Part shown: positions 18,737-28,020 of the stretch, one piece after another
Numbering within the stretch: the stretch's first letter is position 1
Layout: each line of letters begins with the position of its first letter
Assembly (NCBI RefSeq): GCF_900104795.1
Contig: NZ_FNTG01000001.1
Location: 2,108,001-2,172,000 of the forward strand
Direction of reading: 5' to 3'
DNA from: Burkholderia sp. WP9
GTDB taxonomy: Bacteria; Pseudomonadota; Gammaproteobacteria; Burkholderiales; Burkholderiaceae
DNA length: 64,000 bases
The notes under the pieces: model-generated
Database searches by the model: none
The model's input: only the letters and a program-made list of their open reading frames with translations
What the model was told of the DNA's origin: nothing
Translations under genes and position numbers: made by a program

Positions 18737-19150
18737 TTATGGCTTGTTGCTTGAATGAAGCTGGGTTGTCACCGCGTCGGATACCGGTGCGTGTCGCGCT
18801 GCGGCATCGCATGCCGGCGCCTGCACGGTACTGATGAGCGGATCCTCGAGACAAACGAGCAGCTTTCCGTCGGTGGCACGCACCGGAAAGGTCGTCAGGC
18901 TCAACCCGCCTGCGCCTGGCATGCGGCCGGTGCGCAGGTCGAAACGCAAACCGTGCGCCGGGCAACTCAGCACGCATCCGTCGAGACGCCCGCTCGCGAG
19001 CGAAGCGCTGTTGTGGGGGCACGCGTTGTCGATGGCGTGGACCGTGCCAGCGATGTTAAACAGGACAATGCTGCGGCCATCGACGAAGGCCAGTTTTCGC
19101 TGGCCTGGCGCGAGTTCATCCACCGCACCAACCGGTATCTGACGTGACAT
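18737..19150 (-). CDS. Rieske [2Fe-2S] ferredoxin-like protein
   Basis: 137 residues. The Rieske cluster ligands are visible as C-P-H-N (about residues 43-45) and C-P-A-H (59-62), i.e. CxH-x13-CxxH. The domain fills residues 3-100; the last 35 residues are an extra tail with no recognisable motif. AAAGGAA precedes ATG 19150. Small soluble proteins of this kind carry electrons to oxygenases. No Rieske oxygenase alpha subunit is beside it; the neighbouring oxygenase is of the TauD type, which does not need a ferredoxin, so the partner is unclear. Confidence 0.88.
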   Translation of the reverse strand: MSRQIPVGAVDELAPGQRKLAFVDGRSIVLFNIAGTVHAIDNACPHNSASLASGRLDGCVLSCPAHGLRFDLRTGRMPGAGGLSLTTFPVRATDGKLLVCLEDPLISTVQAPACDAAARHAPVSDAVTTQLHSSNKP

Positions 19151-19221
19151 TGCCTGTTCCTTTAGCTTTGGACTACTGACACCATGGCGCTTAAAAACGC
19201 CTTGGGGATAGTGGATTCCGG

Positions 19222-19770
19222 TTATTCAAGTTCTTTGATCAACGTCTCCGCCATCGGCCACTCGCCAAATCCCGCAGCCGGATTCAGGTGACCGACTTCG
19301 CCAAGGTCGACGAGGCGACTGCCCCAGTTGCTCGCCATCGCTTCGACACGTTCGAACTGCGCAAGCGGGTCGTTGCGGCTCGCACCGACAATGCTCGGGA
19401 ACGGCAGCGGCTTTCGTGGAATAGGCAGCCAGCCGTTCTGAGCGATCGCATCGAAGGCCGGATAGCCTGCCGGCAGCGGCGTCTCAAGGTCGGCCGGTGC
19501 GGCAAGCAGTGCGCCGTGAATCTTGCGGCTGTGTTGCCGGGCCCAATGCACGGTGATCATCACGCCCGCGCTGTGGGCGACCAGGATCACCGGGCCATCG
19601 ACTTTCGCGAGGGCAGCATCGAGCGCGGCGACGCGTGCCGCGCAACTGAGCTTGTCTTGCTCGAGCGGCGGCACCGAGGCTACCTTGGGCAGCCTGCGCT
19701 CCAGCAGTGTTTGCCAATGCTCGGCGACGTGGTCGCGCAGGCCCGGCACCATAAGGATGGTTGGTGTCAT
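19222..19770 (-). CDS. RBBP9/YdeN family serine hydrolase
   Basis: 182 residues. Opening TILMVPGLRDHVAEHWQ, nucleophile elbow L-V-A-H-S-A-G (Ser about 82), the acid in S-R-N-D-P (about 131-134), and the His in G-E-V-G-H-L-N (about 158-161) form a complete catalytic triad. Length and motifs fit the small RBBP9/YdeN alpha/beta hydrolases (PF06821). Natural substrates in bacteria are mostly unknown; in this operon it may act on an ester or thioester intermediate, which is an inference. Confidence 0.9.
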   Translation of the reverse strand: MTPTILMVPGLRDHVAEHWQTLLERRLPKVASVPPLEQDKLSCAARVAALDAALAKVDGPVILVAHSAGVMITVHWARQHSRKIHGALLAAPADLETPLPAGYPAFDAIAQNGWLPIPRKPLPFPSIVGASRNDPLAQFERVEAMASNWGSRLVDLGEVGHLNPAAGFGEWPMAETLIKELE

Positions 19771-19863
19771 ATCGTCTTATCGAAAATCATGAAGCGGTCC
19801 CCTGTCGATCAGCGTTAGCGCGAAGCACTATCCCCAATCTCATGCAAGACGGTTGCTGCCCGA

Positions 19864-20712
19864 TCAGTACGGCTTGTCGCCGACAATTCCGGCGCGCTCC
19901 ATCTTGCGGTGACACGGCGGGTAGTCCATCACTGCATAGTGCTGCGTGCTGCGGTTGTCCCAGATCGCGATGCTGTTAGGTTTCCAGCGCCAGCGGACTT
20001 GATACTCGGGAATGCAGGCCTGGCTGATCAGGTAGCGCAGCAGGTCACCCGCGCCCGGGTTAGCGTCCTGCCCGAAACGCACGCGCGCCGGCGTGTGGTA
20101 ATTGGTGAAATGGGTGGCGAACGCGTTCACGAACAACACCTTCTCGCCGGTCTCCGGATGCGTGCGAACAACGGGATGCTCCGCGTCCGGAAATTGCGCC
20201 TTAAGCGCGAGACGTTTTTCGATCGGCATTACGGCACCAAAGCTCGCCTCGATGCTGTGGCGGGCGCGCAAATCCGCAATCTGGGTTTTGATGTGATCGG
20301 GCAGGTTCTCGTAGGCGAGGACCATGTTTGCCCACATCGTGTCGCCGCCGACCGGCGGACACTCCACGCAGCGCAGGACAGCGCCGAACTGCGGCGCCTC
20401 GCGCCAGGTGGCGTCCGCATGCCACGCGTTTTCATAGCGGTCGTTAGGCTGATCCGGGTTCTTGTAAATGCGCACGAGGCCCGGATGCTCCGGATCGCTG
20501 CCGGCAACGGGATGATCCTCCAGTTCGCCGAAACGCCGCGCAAACGCAACATGCTCGGCGCGCGAGATGTCCTGATCGCGCAGGAACAGCACCCGGTGTT
20601 GGAGCAGTGCCGCGCGGATCTCGGCGAACAGACCGTCGTCGTGAATGGCGTCGGCAAGATTCACGCCGATCAGTTCGGCGCCGATGCTGTACGTCAATTG
20701 GTCGACTTGCAT
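19864..20712 (-). CDS. TauD/TfdA family 2-oxoglutarate-dependent dioxygenase
   Basis: 282 residues from ATG 20712. Fe(II) ligands: H-A-D-A-T-W near residue 95 (HxD) and a distal His in N-R-S-T-Q-H-Y-A-V near residue 258; the 2-oxoglutarate arginine is likely in the C-terminal C-H-R-K-M-E-R. Supporting phrases are HRVLFLRDQDISRAEHVAF, PPVGGDTMWANM and VNAFATHFTNY. Family members hydroxylate taurine, 2,4-D and other small acids. It ends 93 bases before the hydrolase gene and starts 10 bases after the oxidoreductase gene stop. Confidence 0.93.
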   Translation of the reverse strand: MQVDQLTYSIGAELIGVNLADAIHDDGLFAEIRAALLQHRVLFLRDQDISRAEHVAFARRFGELEDHPVAGSDPEHPGLVRIYKNPDQPNDRYENAWHADATWREAPQFGAVLRCVECPPVGGDTMWANMVLAYENLPDHIKTQIADLRARHSIEASFGAVMPIEKRLALKAQFPDAEHPVVRTHPETGEKVLFVNAFATHFTNYHTPARVRFGQDANPGAGDLLRYLISQACIPEYQVRWRWKPNSIAIWDNRSTQHYAVMDYPPCHRKMERAGIVGDKPY

Positions 20713-20722
20713 GGCGTTTTCC

Positions 20723-21703
20723 TCAGATGACGAAGACTGACGAGCCGGTCGTCTTGCGCGACTCGAGGTCGCGATGAGCCTGCGCTGCGTCTTCCAGCGC
20801 GTACCGCTGGTTGAGTTCGATCTTGATGCGTCCGGCGGCGACATGCCCGAAGAGTTCGCCGGCGAGTTCGTCCTTCTCGGCGGGATCGGCGATATAGTCC
20901 GCCAGCGCGGGCCGCGTCAGGTAGAGCGAGCCCTTCATGGCCAGAATCTGCGGATTGAACGGCGGGATCGGCCCGGAGGCTGTCCCGACGCAGACCATCA
21001 GACCACGGCGCCTGAGCGAATCGAGCGACGCGTCGAAGGTCTCCTTGCCGACGCTGTCGAACACGACGTCCACGCCGACGCCGTTGGTCAATTCGCGCAC
21101 GCGTTTCGCGACGTCCTCACGGCCGTAGTAGACGATGTGGTCGCAGCCATGAGCGCGGGCCACTTCGCCCTTGGCCTCGTTCGAAACGGTGCCGATCACG
21201 GTGAGACCCAGCAGCTTCGCCCATTGCGACACGATCAGGCCGACACCGCCGGCGGCAGCATGCAGCAGGATGGTGTCACCCGCCTTGAAATCGTGAATGC
21301 GGCGCATCAGGTAAGACGAGGTCAGGCCTCGCATCGTCATGCCGGCAGCGGTTTCGCAGGAAATCGCATCCGGCAGATTGATGAGCGGCGCCGCCGGGAC
21401 GAGGCGTTCAGTGCTGTAGGCACCGAGCGTGTTGAGAAAGCCGGTATAGGTGACGCGATCGCCGACGGCGACGTTGGTCACGTCCGGGCCGATTGCCTCG
21501 ACCACGCCCGCGGCCTCGACACCCATGCCTGCAGGCAGCGGCACGGGGTACAGGCCGGAGCGAAAGTAGGTGTCGGCGAAATTCAGGCCCACTGCTTCAT
21601 GGCGCAGGCGAACCTGTCCGGGGCCGGGGTTGCCCACTTCAACGTTTTCGTAGCGCAACACTTCCGGACCACCGGTTTCATGGAAACGCACTGCCTTGGC
21701 CAT
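20723..21703 (-). CDS. qor: Quinone oxidoreductase / zinc-free MDR family reductase
   Basis: 326 residues, the length of QOR. Family marks: MAKAVRFHETGGPEVLRYE, LNFADTYFRSGLYP, GMGVEAAGVVEAIG, the NADPH-binding LLHAAAGGVGLIVSQWAK, and FDSVGKETFDASL. No zinc-ligand cysteines of alcohol dehydrogenases are present. It reduces quinones or other alkenals with NADPH. Sits between the MFS transporter and dioxygenase genes. A housekeeping Qor role cannot be excluded. Confidence 0.92.
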   Translation of the reverse strand: MAKAVRFHETGGPEVLRYENVEVGNPGPGQVRLRHEAVGLNFADTYFRSGLYPVPLPAGMGVEAAGVVEAIGPDVTNVAVGDRVTYTGFLNTLGAYSTERLVPAAPLINLPDAISCETAAGMTMRGLTSSYLMRRIHDFKAGDTILLHAAAGGVGLIVSQWAKLLGLTVIGTVSNEAKGEVARAHGCDHIVYYGREDVAKRVRELTNGVGVDVVFDSVGKETFDASLDSLRRRGLMVCVGTASGPIPPFNPQILAMKGSLYLTRPALADYIADPAEKDELAGELFGHVAAGRIKIELNQRYALEDAAQAHRDLESRKTTGSSVFVI

Positions 21704-21817
21704 ATCGAATCTCCTATCCTTTACTCGAACTGCAAATTTATTTGGCCTGTAATGGGTCTGCCCATCCTGCTTTCGGGCGCACCTGCCAGGTACTAAAGTA
21801 CGCGGGTAATCGTGGGC

Positions 21818-23137
21818 TCAGCGCCCGGCCTGTTCGCGCAGTGCACTTACGCGATCGAGGTCGACGCCATAGCTTCGCTTGCCGATGAAGAAGGCGGCCG
21901 CCGCGACGAGCGGTGCAAACGGCACGAGTTGCAGCGCGCCGATCAGCCCGATCCGGTCAGCCACGATGCCCGTCAGGACGGCAGCGGGCGCGAGCCCCAG
22001 CAGGTTGTTCGCAAGCGTCAGGGTGGCAAACGCTGATGCGTGGATCGACGGCGGAGTGAGGTTCGCCACCATCGCACCCGAGGGGCCCGTAGCGCCCGCA
22101 CTGAAGAACATGCCGACGCCGATAAGGACAAGCTGCGCCGGGCCCGCAGGCATCCGGAAACCGATCGTGAGCATTACGAAGCAGATCAGGCAGAAGGCGA
22201 CGGCCGTGCTCCACTTCTTTTCGCGTTCATGCGAGCTGAGCCGGTCGGCCAGCATTCCGCACACCACCATGCCGAAAGCGGTTGCCAGTACGAACACTGC
22301 CGCGCTCATCGCCGCTTTGCCGGTGGACATGCCGTAATAGCGGTTCAGGAAGCTGGGCATCCACGCCCACACGGCTGCCGGCACCAGCAGATGGATACCG
22401 CTGCCGACGTAGGCGCACACGACTGACTTCGTCGAAAAGAGCCCTTTCATCAGCGCCCGGAAGCTCATGCATACACCGTGGCTCTGCACTGGTCTGCTCA
22501 CGCCCGCCGGCTGCAGTCGAGCCAGCTTCTTTTCAGTGACGGCAAACCGGTAGAGAACCAGCAACACGATCCCGAGGGCCGCCATTGCGCCGAACGCCGC
22601 GCGCCAGCCGAGATGAGCCGCGACCGCGCCGCCGAGCGCCATGCCCAGCACTGAACCGAATGCCCCTCCGGCCATGAACGCGGCGGTGAGCGTGGAGCGC
22701 AACCGAGCCGGAAAGATACTGAGGACAACCGCGATGCCCACACTGCCATAGGCGGCTTCACCGATACCGACGAAGGCACGCGCGAGCAGCATTTCGTTAT
22801 AGTTCGTCGAGAGCGCACAGCCGAGCGTTGCGAGGCTCCACATCGCCGCCATCAGGACAATGCTTTTCACGCGGCCCCAGCGGTCGGCAAGCACCGACAG
22901 CGGAAAGGTCAGCACGCCGACCATCAACGCGACCACACTGCTCAGCGAGCCCAGCCGGGTGTCGGAAAGATTCCACGAGGCCTTGAGCATCGGAAACACC
23001 GCGTTCAACACCTGCCGCGACATGTAGTCGGAGAGCAGCAACCCGACCGTCAAGGCAAATACCACCCACGCATACGCGCGCACGCCATGTTGCGTCGTCG
23101 ATACATCGGCCGTCGTGGGCTCGGCATGCGTGAACAT
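21818..23137 (-). CDS. MFS transporter
   Basis: 439 residues from ATG 23137 (GGAGACG upstream). Twelve hydrophobic segments are visible. The loop 2-3 signature F-P-L-S-V-L-A-D-R-W-G-R-V-K appears near residue 85, and the second-half equivalent C-G-M-L-A-D-R-L-S near residue 290. RAFVGIGEAAYGSVG fits the anion:cation symporter or spinster-like MFS branches that carry organic acids. Likely imports the substrate of the catabolic operon. Confidence 0.9.
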   Translation of the reverse strand: MFTHAEPTTADVSTTQHGVRAYAWVVFALTVGLLLSDYMSRQVLNAVFPMLKASWNLSDTRLGSLSSVVALMVGVLTFPLSVLADRWGRVKSIVLMAAMWSLATLGCALSTNYNEMLLARAFVGIGEAAYGSVGIAVVLSIFPARLRSTLTAAFMAGGAFGSVLGMALGGAVAAHLGWRAAFGAMAALGIVLLVLYRFAVTEKKLARLQPAGVSRPVQSHGVCMSFRALMKGLFSTKSVVCAYVGSGIHLLVPAAVWAWMPSFLNRYYGMSTGKAAMSAAVFVLATAFGMVVCGMLADRLSSHEREKKWSTAVAFCLICFVMLTIGFRMPAGPAQLVLIGVGMFFSAGATGPSGAMVANLTPPSIHASAFATLTLANNLLGLAPAAVLTGIVADRIGLIGALQLVPFAPLVAAAAFFIGKRSYGVDLDRVSALREQAGR

Positions 23138-23173
23138 GAGTCGTCTCCTTCGTGTCCAGCTCGTTGGCGGCCG

Positions 23174-23240
23174 CCTTTTCCCTGTCGGGCAAAAGGGGCC
23201 TTTATGGATACCGTGCAACCCTCCCCGGCATACCGGGGAG
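23174..23240. other. Two intercistronic hairpins between BKACE and MFS genes
   Basis: In the 181-base gap, CTCCCCGG-CATA-CCGGGGAG (23221-23240) is a perfect 8-bp stem with a 4-base loop, and CCTTTTCCCT/GGGCAAAAGG (23174-23183 and 23187-23196) is a second stem with two mismatches. Neither has a following U-run in the direction of transcription, so they look more like mRNA processing or attenuation structures than simple terminators. Confidence 0.5.
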
Positions 23241-23318
23241 CCCTGCCTTTGACGAAGCTAGCCTGCGCTGCTTTGGCCGGAACCCGACCTCCGCGAAGCG
23301 TCAGCCGCGCTCCATCCT

Positions 23319-24374
23319 TTACGCCGCGCGCAGCGGCAGGTTCTTCACACCCGCCTCGCGATTCGGCGCCATGCCGTTGGCCGCGAGCGTCTCGCCGACC
23401 GTTTCGTATTGCACACCGATGCGGTAGATGTCGCGCGCTTCCTTGCCGGAAGCGATCTCGCGGCCCAGTTCGCGCGCCACGCGCACGCACTGCTCGATCT
23501 GCTGCACCGAGGTCATCCGGTTGCCGTGCTGGTCGATGATCGTGTCTTCGATGCCGCAACGAGGATGCAGGCCCATGGCCAGCGCCATCATGTTGAACGG
23601 CAACACGTTCTTGAGCAGCGATTCGGCCGTGAGCGTGCAGCCGTCCGGCGCGCGATGCACGAAGTTGAAGAAGTTGAACGGGTTCGGGCCGTCGAAGCCC
23701 CCGCCGATACCGATCCACGTCAGGTTGAGCGGCCCCTTGTAGGCACCTTTGCGCACGAGGCGATCAAGTGTCTCGAGCGCATGGATGCCCGTCAGCTGGA
23801 AATGCGGCTGAATGCCCGAAGCCTGCAGACGGCGCAGGTGCTCCTCGACCCATGCGGGGCCGGCGGGAACCGTCATTTCGCTATAAGCGGCCATGAGCGC
23901 GGGATTGGACAACGAGGTGCCCTCCAGGTACGCCGGATAGAGCAACTCCATGATGTTCATCTGCGTGGTGTTGATCGCCACCGTCACCTGATCGGGCTTC
24001 GGGTCGAGATCGGCCAGCATGTGACGTGTGTCGTCGGAGAGCCACTTTGCGGCCTGACCGTCGTCTTCCGGCGCGAACGAGATCGAGCCCCCGACCTGGA
24101 TGATCATGTCCGGCACGGCCGCGCGGACACCCGCGATGAGTTCGTTGAATTTCGACAGGCGCTTGGAGCCCTTGCCATCCAGTTCACGCACATGCAGGTG
24201 CAGGACAGTCGCGCCCGCGTTGTAGCAATCGACGGCCTTCTGGATCTGCTCGGCCATCGTCACTGGAATGTCTTCCGGAAAGTCCTCGGGCATCCATTCC
24301 GGGCCGTACGGAGCGGTCGTGATGACAACCTTGTCCTGGTTCTCGGGGTGCAGCGAATCGTCGAGGAATTGCAT
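23319..24374 (-). CDS. Beta-keto acid cleavage enzyme (BKACE, DUF849)
   Basis: 351 residues from ATG 24374, which has GGAG six bases ahead; the TTG four codons upstream overlaps that site and is unlikely. TIM-barrel enzymes of this family use Zn2+ to react a beta-keto acid with acetyl-CoA (for example 3-keto-5-aminohexanoate or 3-dehydrocarnitine). Signature parts: VVITTAPYGPEW, VLHLHVRELDGKGSKRL (the H-x-H zinc ligands), IIQVGGSI, and GLHPRCGIEDTII with another metal-ligand region. Heads the minus-strand operon opposite an AraC regulator. The substrate cannot be read from sequence. Confidence 0.93.
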   Translation of the reverse strand: MQFLDDSLHPENQDKVVITTAPYGPEWMPEDFPEDIPVTMAEQIQKAVDCYNAGATVLHLHVRELDGKGSKRLSKFNELIAGVRAAVPDMIIQVGGSISFAPEDDGQAAKWLSDDTRHMLADLDPKPDQVTVAINTTQMNIMELLYPAYLEGTSLSNPALMAAYSEMTVPAGPAWVEEHLRRLQASGIQPHFQLTGIHALETLDRLVRKGAYKGPLNLTWIGIGGGFDGPNPFNFFNFVHRAPDGCTLTAESLLKNVLPFNMMALAMGLHPRCGIEDTIIDQHGNRMTSVQQIEQCVRVARELGREIASGKEARDIYRIGVQYETVGETLAANGMAPNREAGVKNLPLRAA

Positions 24375-24620
24375 CGTGTTCTCCAATAGGGTGACGGTAT
24401 TCCGACGCGTGCGACAAGGCCCGTCGCATCAAAACTGGTCGGAACATGATGAACCGTTGAGATCGCACGATACGGCAATCCTGCGCTACACTTTTATGAT
24501 TGGGCGCCATCCTTTTAGCATTTCATGCCACTGCGCGTTAACACCGAGATGCGCGCGCGGTAGGCATTTCATTACCAGACACAGCGGCGGCGCTTGCGAG
24601 ACGGGTGCGGAGACACAGCG

Positions 24621-25622
24621 ATGGAAACGATGTTGCGCTCGGTAGCCATGAGCGGCTATTTCGACGTGACGCGGCGGGTCGGACTGAATCCGGTCGAGCT
24701 TGCACAGCAGGTCGGGATCGATACTGCGGCGCTTGCCAATCCGGACGATCGCATCCCGGCAGCCGCCGCGTGCCGGCTGCTGGAGCTGTCGGCCGAAAAG
24801 GCCGCATGCCCGACTTTCGCGCTGCAAATGGCCGAGACCCGGCAGAAGTTCGGTACGGGTGTCGTCAATCTCCTGCTCGCGCACAAGCGCACGCTGCGCG
24901 AAGTGTTGCTGGCCACCGTCGAATACCGGCATCTGTTGAACGAAGCCTTGGCTCTGTACGTCGAGGACGTGGGGGACACAGTCACCATCCGCGAAGACCT
25001 GGCCGTCGAACCGGGCACGCCAACGAATCAGGCGATCGAACTCGCGGTCGGCATTCTCTGGCGCCACTCCAGCGCCCTGCTCGGCGATCACTGGAAACCG
25101 CGCTCGGTCCATTTTGTTCATCAGGGACCGAAAGACCTGACGTTTCATCGACGCTTCTTCGGCTGTCCGCTGGAGTTCGGCAGCGATTTCAACGGCTTCG
25201 TGTGTGCGGCCGCCGATCTCGACTACCCGAATCCCGCCGCTGACCCGGAACTGGTGCGATATGCCGAGAGCCTCGCGGATTCACTGAACGTGGCGGGTGT
25301 CGATTCGACCGCGCTGGAAGTGCGCAAGGCGATCTATTTGTTACTGCCCATCGAGCAGGCCACCGTCGAACTGGTTGCCCGACATTTGCGCTTGAGCGTA
25401 CGGACGATGCAGCGCCAACTGGAATTGGCCCATACCAGCTTCTCGCGTCTGGTCGAGGAAGTCAGGGGCGAACTTGCCGTGCGCTATATGAGCAACCCGC
25501 GTTATCCCATCGGGCGGGTTTCCGCATTGCTGGGCTATTCGCAGCAGGGTTCGTTTACGAACTGGTTCAATTCACGCTTTGGCGTGACGCCGCGCGATTG
25601 GCGCAACAGCCATTTGAAATGA
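24621..25622 (+). CDS. AraC family transcriptional regulator
   Basis: 333 residues from ATG 24621, preceded by GGAG; the TTG at 24594 is less likely. The N-terminal half is an Arabinose_bd-like domain (GLNPVELAQQVGIDTAALANPD; AACRLLELSAEKA). The C-terminal about 100 residues are the two-HTH AraC unit: VELVARHLRLSVRTMQRQL and PIGRVSALLGYSQQGSFTNWF, ending with the usual G-V-T-P-R-D-W-R. Divergent from the BKACE gene with about 245 bases between starts, so it probably controls that operon. Confidence 0.93.
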   Translation: METMLRSVAMSGYFDVTRRVGLNPVELAQQVGIDTAALANPDDRIPAAAACRLLELSAEKAACPTFALQMAETRQKFGTGVVNLLLAHKRTLREVLLATVEYRHLLNEALALYVEDVGDTVTIREDLAVEPGTPTNQAIELAVGILWRHSSALLGDHWKPRSVHFVHQGPKDLTFHRRFFGCPLEFGSDFNGFVCAAADLDYPNPAADPELVRYAESLADSLNVAGVDSTALEVRKAIYLLLPIEQATVELVARHLRLSVRTMQRQLELAHTSFSRLVEEVRGELAVRYMSNPRYPIGRVSALLGYSQQGSFTNWFNSRFGVTPRDWRNSHLK

Positions 25623-25845
25623 TCGCGGACTTGTGTGAGAACTTGTGTCAGAAGCGCGCGAGCGATGCCTGGACGATCGAGCATGCGCAAGCACTTCTGG
25701 CGCATGCGGCGGGCAAGAAAATACAGCGAATTTACCGACGGAAGCCGGCGCGCGTGAAACCCTTGCGGTGAAATTCCATGGCATTGGGCCATTTCTATGG
25801 CACAGCGCAGAATTTGCGAAAACGCGCAAAGGCTTACTGGAAGGG

Positions 25846-25936
25846 TGGCGGAGAGACGGGGATTCGAACCCCGGATAGGTTATTAACCTATACACGCTTT
25901 CCAGGCGTGCGACTTAAACCGCTCATCCATCTCTCC
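25846..25936 (-). tRNA. tRNA-Ser(GGA)
   Basis: Read on the minus strand, GGAGAGA (acceptor) begins at 25936, the anticodon loop contains CT-GGA-AA, a long class II variable arm with GTATAGG/CCTATC pairing follows, then GGTTCGAATCC (T arm), TCTCTCC, discriminator G and an encoded CCA ending at 25846. The length of 91 bases and the long variable arm fit tRNA-Ser. I saw no integrase or att repeat beside it. Confidence 0.97.
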
Positions 25937-25997
25937 GGCGGGGAGCCGAATTATAGCAAACTTCGCGCCCTGCGCCAGACCCCTCGCACAAACCGGT

Positions 25998-28016
25998 TTA
26001 AGGATGCCGGATATAGTCCACCAGCGCCCGCGTATAAGCGTCCGGTTTGCGGTCGATCAGACTCACGCCGATCGCCACCAGAAACCCCGCCGGCACGCCG
26101 AATACGCCGGAACTGATCGGCTCGATCCCGAACCAGCGCGCGCCGGCGAAGCCCGTCATCTGCGTGAAGAACGGGTATGTGGAGACGATGTAATAGATGC
26201 ACACCACCAGCCCCGCCACCATGCCCGCCACCGCCCCCAGCCGCGTGGTGCGCTTCCAGAACACGCCCAGCACCAGCACCGGAAACAGGCTCGACGCCGC
26301 CAGTGAAAACGCCGCACCGACCAGAAACAGAATGTTCCCCGTGTTCAGCGACGCCACATAAGACGCGAACAGCGCCACCCCCAGCAATAGAATCTTCGAG
26401 ATCGTCACGCGCCGCTGACTCGACGCGTTCGGATCGACCATGTGGTAGTACACATCGTGCGACAAGGCATTGGCGATGGTGAGCAGCAAACCGTCCGCGG
26501 TGGAAAGCGCCGCCGCCAGCGCGCCCGCCGCGATCAGCCCCGACATCACATAAGGCAGCCCCGCGATCTCCGGCGCGGCAAGCACGACCATGTCGGGCTG
26601 CATCTGGATCTCACTCCAACGCACGATGCCGTCGCCATTCGTATCGGCGAGACTGATCAGGCTCGGCTCGACCTTGCGCCATTGCATGAGCCACTGCGGC
26701 AAGTCGGCGAAGTGATGCCCCACCAGGTTGGTCAATATCTCGTACTTGATCAGCACCGCCAGCACCGGCACCGTCAGATAGAACAGCGCGACGAAGAAGA
26801 GCGTCCATCCCACGGAGCGCCGCGCGGACGCGACCGAGGTCGTCGTGTTGTAACGCGTCAGGATATGCGGCAGGCTCGCCGTCCCGAGCGACAGGCACAG
26901 CAGCAGCGACAGAAAATTGCGCTCATGAATGCGCCGATCCTGGTCGGTCGCGGCGGGGAACGGCTCATGCATCGGCACCGGTGCGGCCGCGCGCATCAGC
27001 ATTTCATCGCGTCGCTGGCTCCAGACGATCTGCGCGGCGCCGGCGTCGCGTGGAAACTGTTCGAGCGCCCTCTCGCGCTCCTTGATCTCGCGCAGCGGCC
27101 CGTTATGGCGGCGCAGGTCGGCGACTTCCTGCTTGAGACGCTGCTTCTCGTCGACGTACGATTGCGGCAGCGCGTCGAGCCGCACCTGCATGAGCGCGGC
27201 ACGGCGTCGATAATCGTCGCGCACGGTCTGCTCGAGCGGCGCTTCGCGCACCTGCTTTTCGAGGCCTTCAACCCGCTCCATCAAGCGGCCATAGTCGAAT
27301 TGCGGCACCCAGCCGAGGCCATCCTTGTGAGCGATCATCGACACGGGAATCAGAATCGCCGCGATCAGGATGATGTACTGCGCAACCTGCGTCCACGTGA
27401 CGGCGCGCATGCCGCCGAGAAACGAACACACCAGAATGCCCGCGAGGCCGCAGAAAATGCCGACGGCGAAATCCACGCCGATAAAGCGCGTCGCGATCAG
27501 GCCGACGCCCTGGATCTGCGCAACCAGATAAACGAACGAGCACAGGATAGCCGCCAGCGCCGCAAGGCCGCGCACGGCATTGCTCGAAAAACGCGTGCCG
27601 AGAAAATCGGGAATCGTGTAGCGCGCGAGCTTGCGGACATACGGCGCGAGCAGGAATGCGACCAGGCAATAGCCGCCGGTCCAGCCCATCAGATACGCGA
27701 GACCGTCATATCCGGTCGCATAGATCGAGCCAGCGAGGCCGATGAACGAGGCCGCCGAAAGCCAGTCCGCGGCCGTCGCCATACCGTTGAAAGCGGACGG
27801 CACACGCCGCCCCGCCACATAGTATTCGACGAGATCGGACGTGCGCGACAGCAGGCCGATCACCGCATACACCGCGATCGGCACGAACAGGAACACGTAG
27901 CCGATCCACACTCCCGGACCCGTGGTGCGTTCGATGCGCCACATCACATAAATGAAGAGCAGAAAGCCGAGGGTATAGAGGGCGTAGGAACGGATCAGCC
28001 GGTTCGTGAGCTTCAT
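25998..28016 (-). CDS. Sodium:solute symporter, VC_2705/ActP-like
   Basis: 672 residues from ATG 28016. Around 13 membrane segments carry the SSS family patterns (RRVPSAFNGMATAADWLSAASFIG, GYCLVAFLLAPYVRKL, YTIPDFLGTRF, ALAAALSTADGLLLTIANALSHDVYY). A large soluble charged insert, about residues 230-340, distinguishes it from plain ActP. The gene follows a DUF4212 gene with 4 bases between, the usual pairing for the VC_2705 subfamily. Together with acs upstream, acetate or another short monocarboxylate is the likely substrate, an inference. Confidence 0.9.
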   Translation of the reverse strand: MKLTNRLIRSYALYTLGFLLFIYVMWRIERTTGPGVWIGYVFLFVPIAVYAVIGLLSRTSDLVEYYVAGRRVPSAFNGMATAADWLSAASFIGLAGSIYATGYDGLAYLMGWTGGYCLVAFLLAPYVRKLARYTIPDFLGTRFSSNAVRGLAALAAILCSFVYLVAQIQGVGLIATRFIGVDFAVGIFCGLAGILVCSFLGGMRAVTWTQVAQYIILIAAILIPVSMIAHKDGLGWVPQFDYGRLMERVEGLEKQVREAPLEQTVRDDYRRRAALMQVRLDALPQSYVDEKQRLKQEVADLRRHNGPLREIKERERALEQFPRDAGAAQIVWSQRRDEMLMRAAAPVPMHEPFPAATDQDRRIHERNFLSLLLCLSLGTASLPHILTRYNTTTSVASARRSVGWTLFFVALFYLTVPVLAVLIKYEILTNLVGHHFADLPQWLMQWRKVEPSLISLADTNGDGIVRWSEIQMQPDMVVLAAPEIAGLPYVMSGLIAAGALAAALSTADGLLLTIANALSHDVYYHMVDPNASSQRRVTISKILLLGVALFASYVASLNTGNILFLVGAAFSLAASSLFPVLVLGVFWKRTTRLGAVAGMVAGLVVCIYYIVSTYPFFTQMTGFAGARWFGIEPISSGVFGVPAGFLVAIGVSLIDRKPDAYTRALVDYIRHP

Positions 28017-28020
28017 CGGC

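Noticed and set aside
25846..25936. tRNA-Ser as an integration site for the T3SS region
   Set aside because: It is 5 kb from the T3SS region with acs and symporter between; no integrase or direct repeat of the tRNA end seen.
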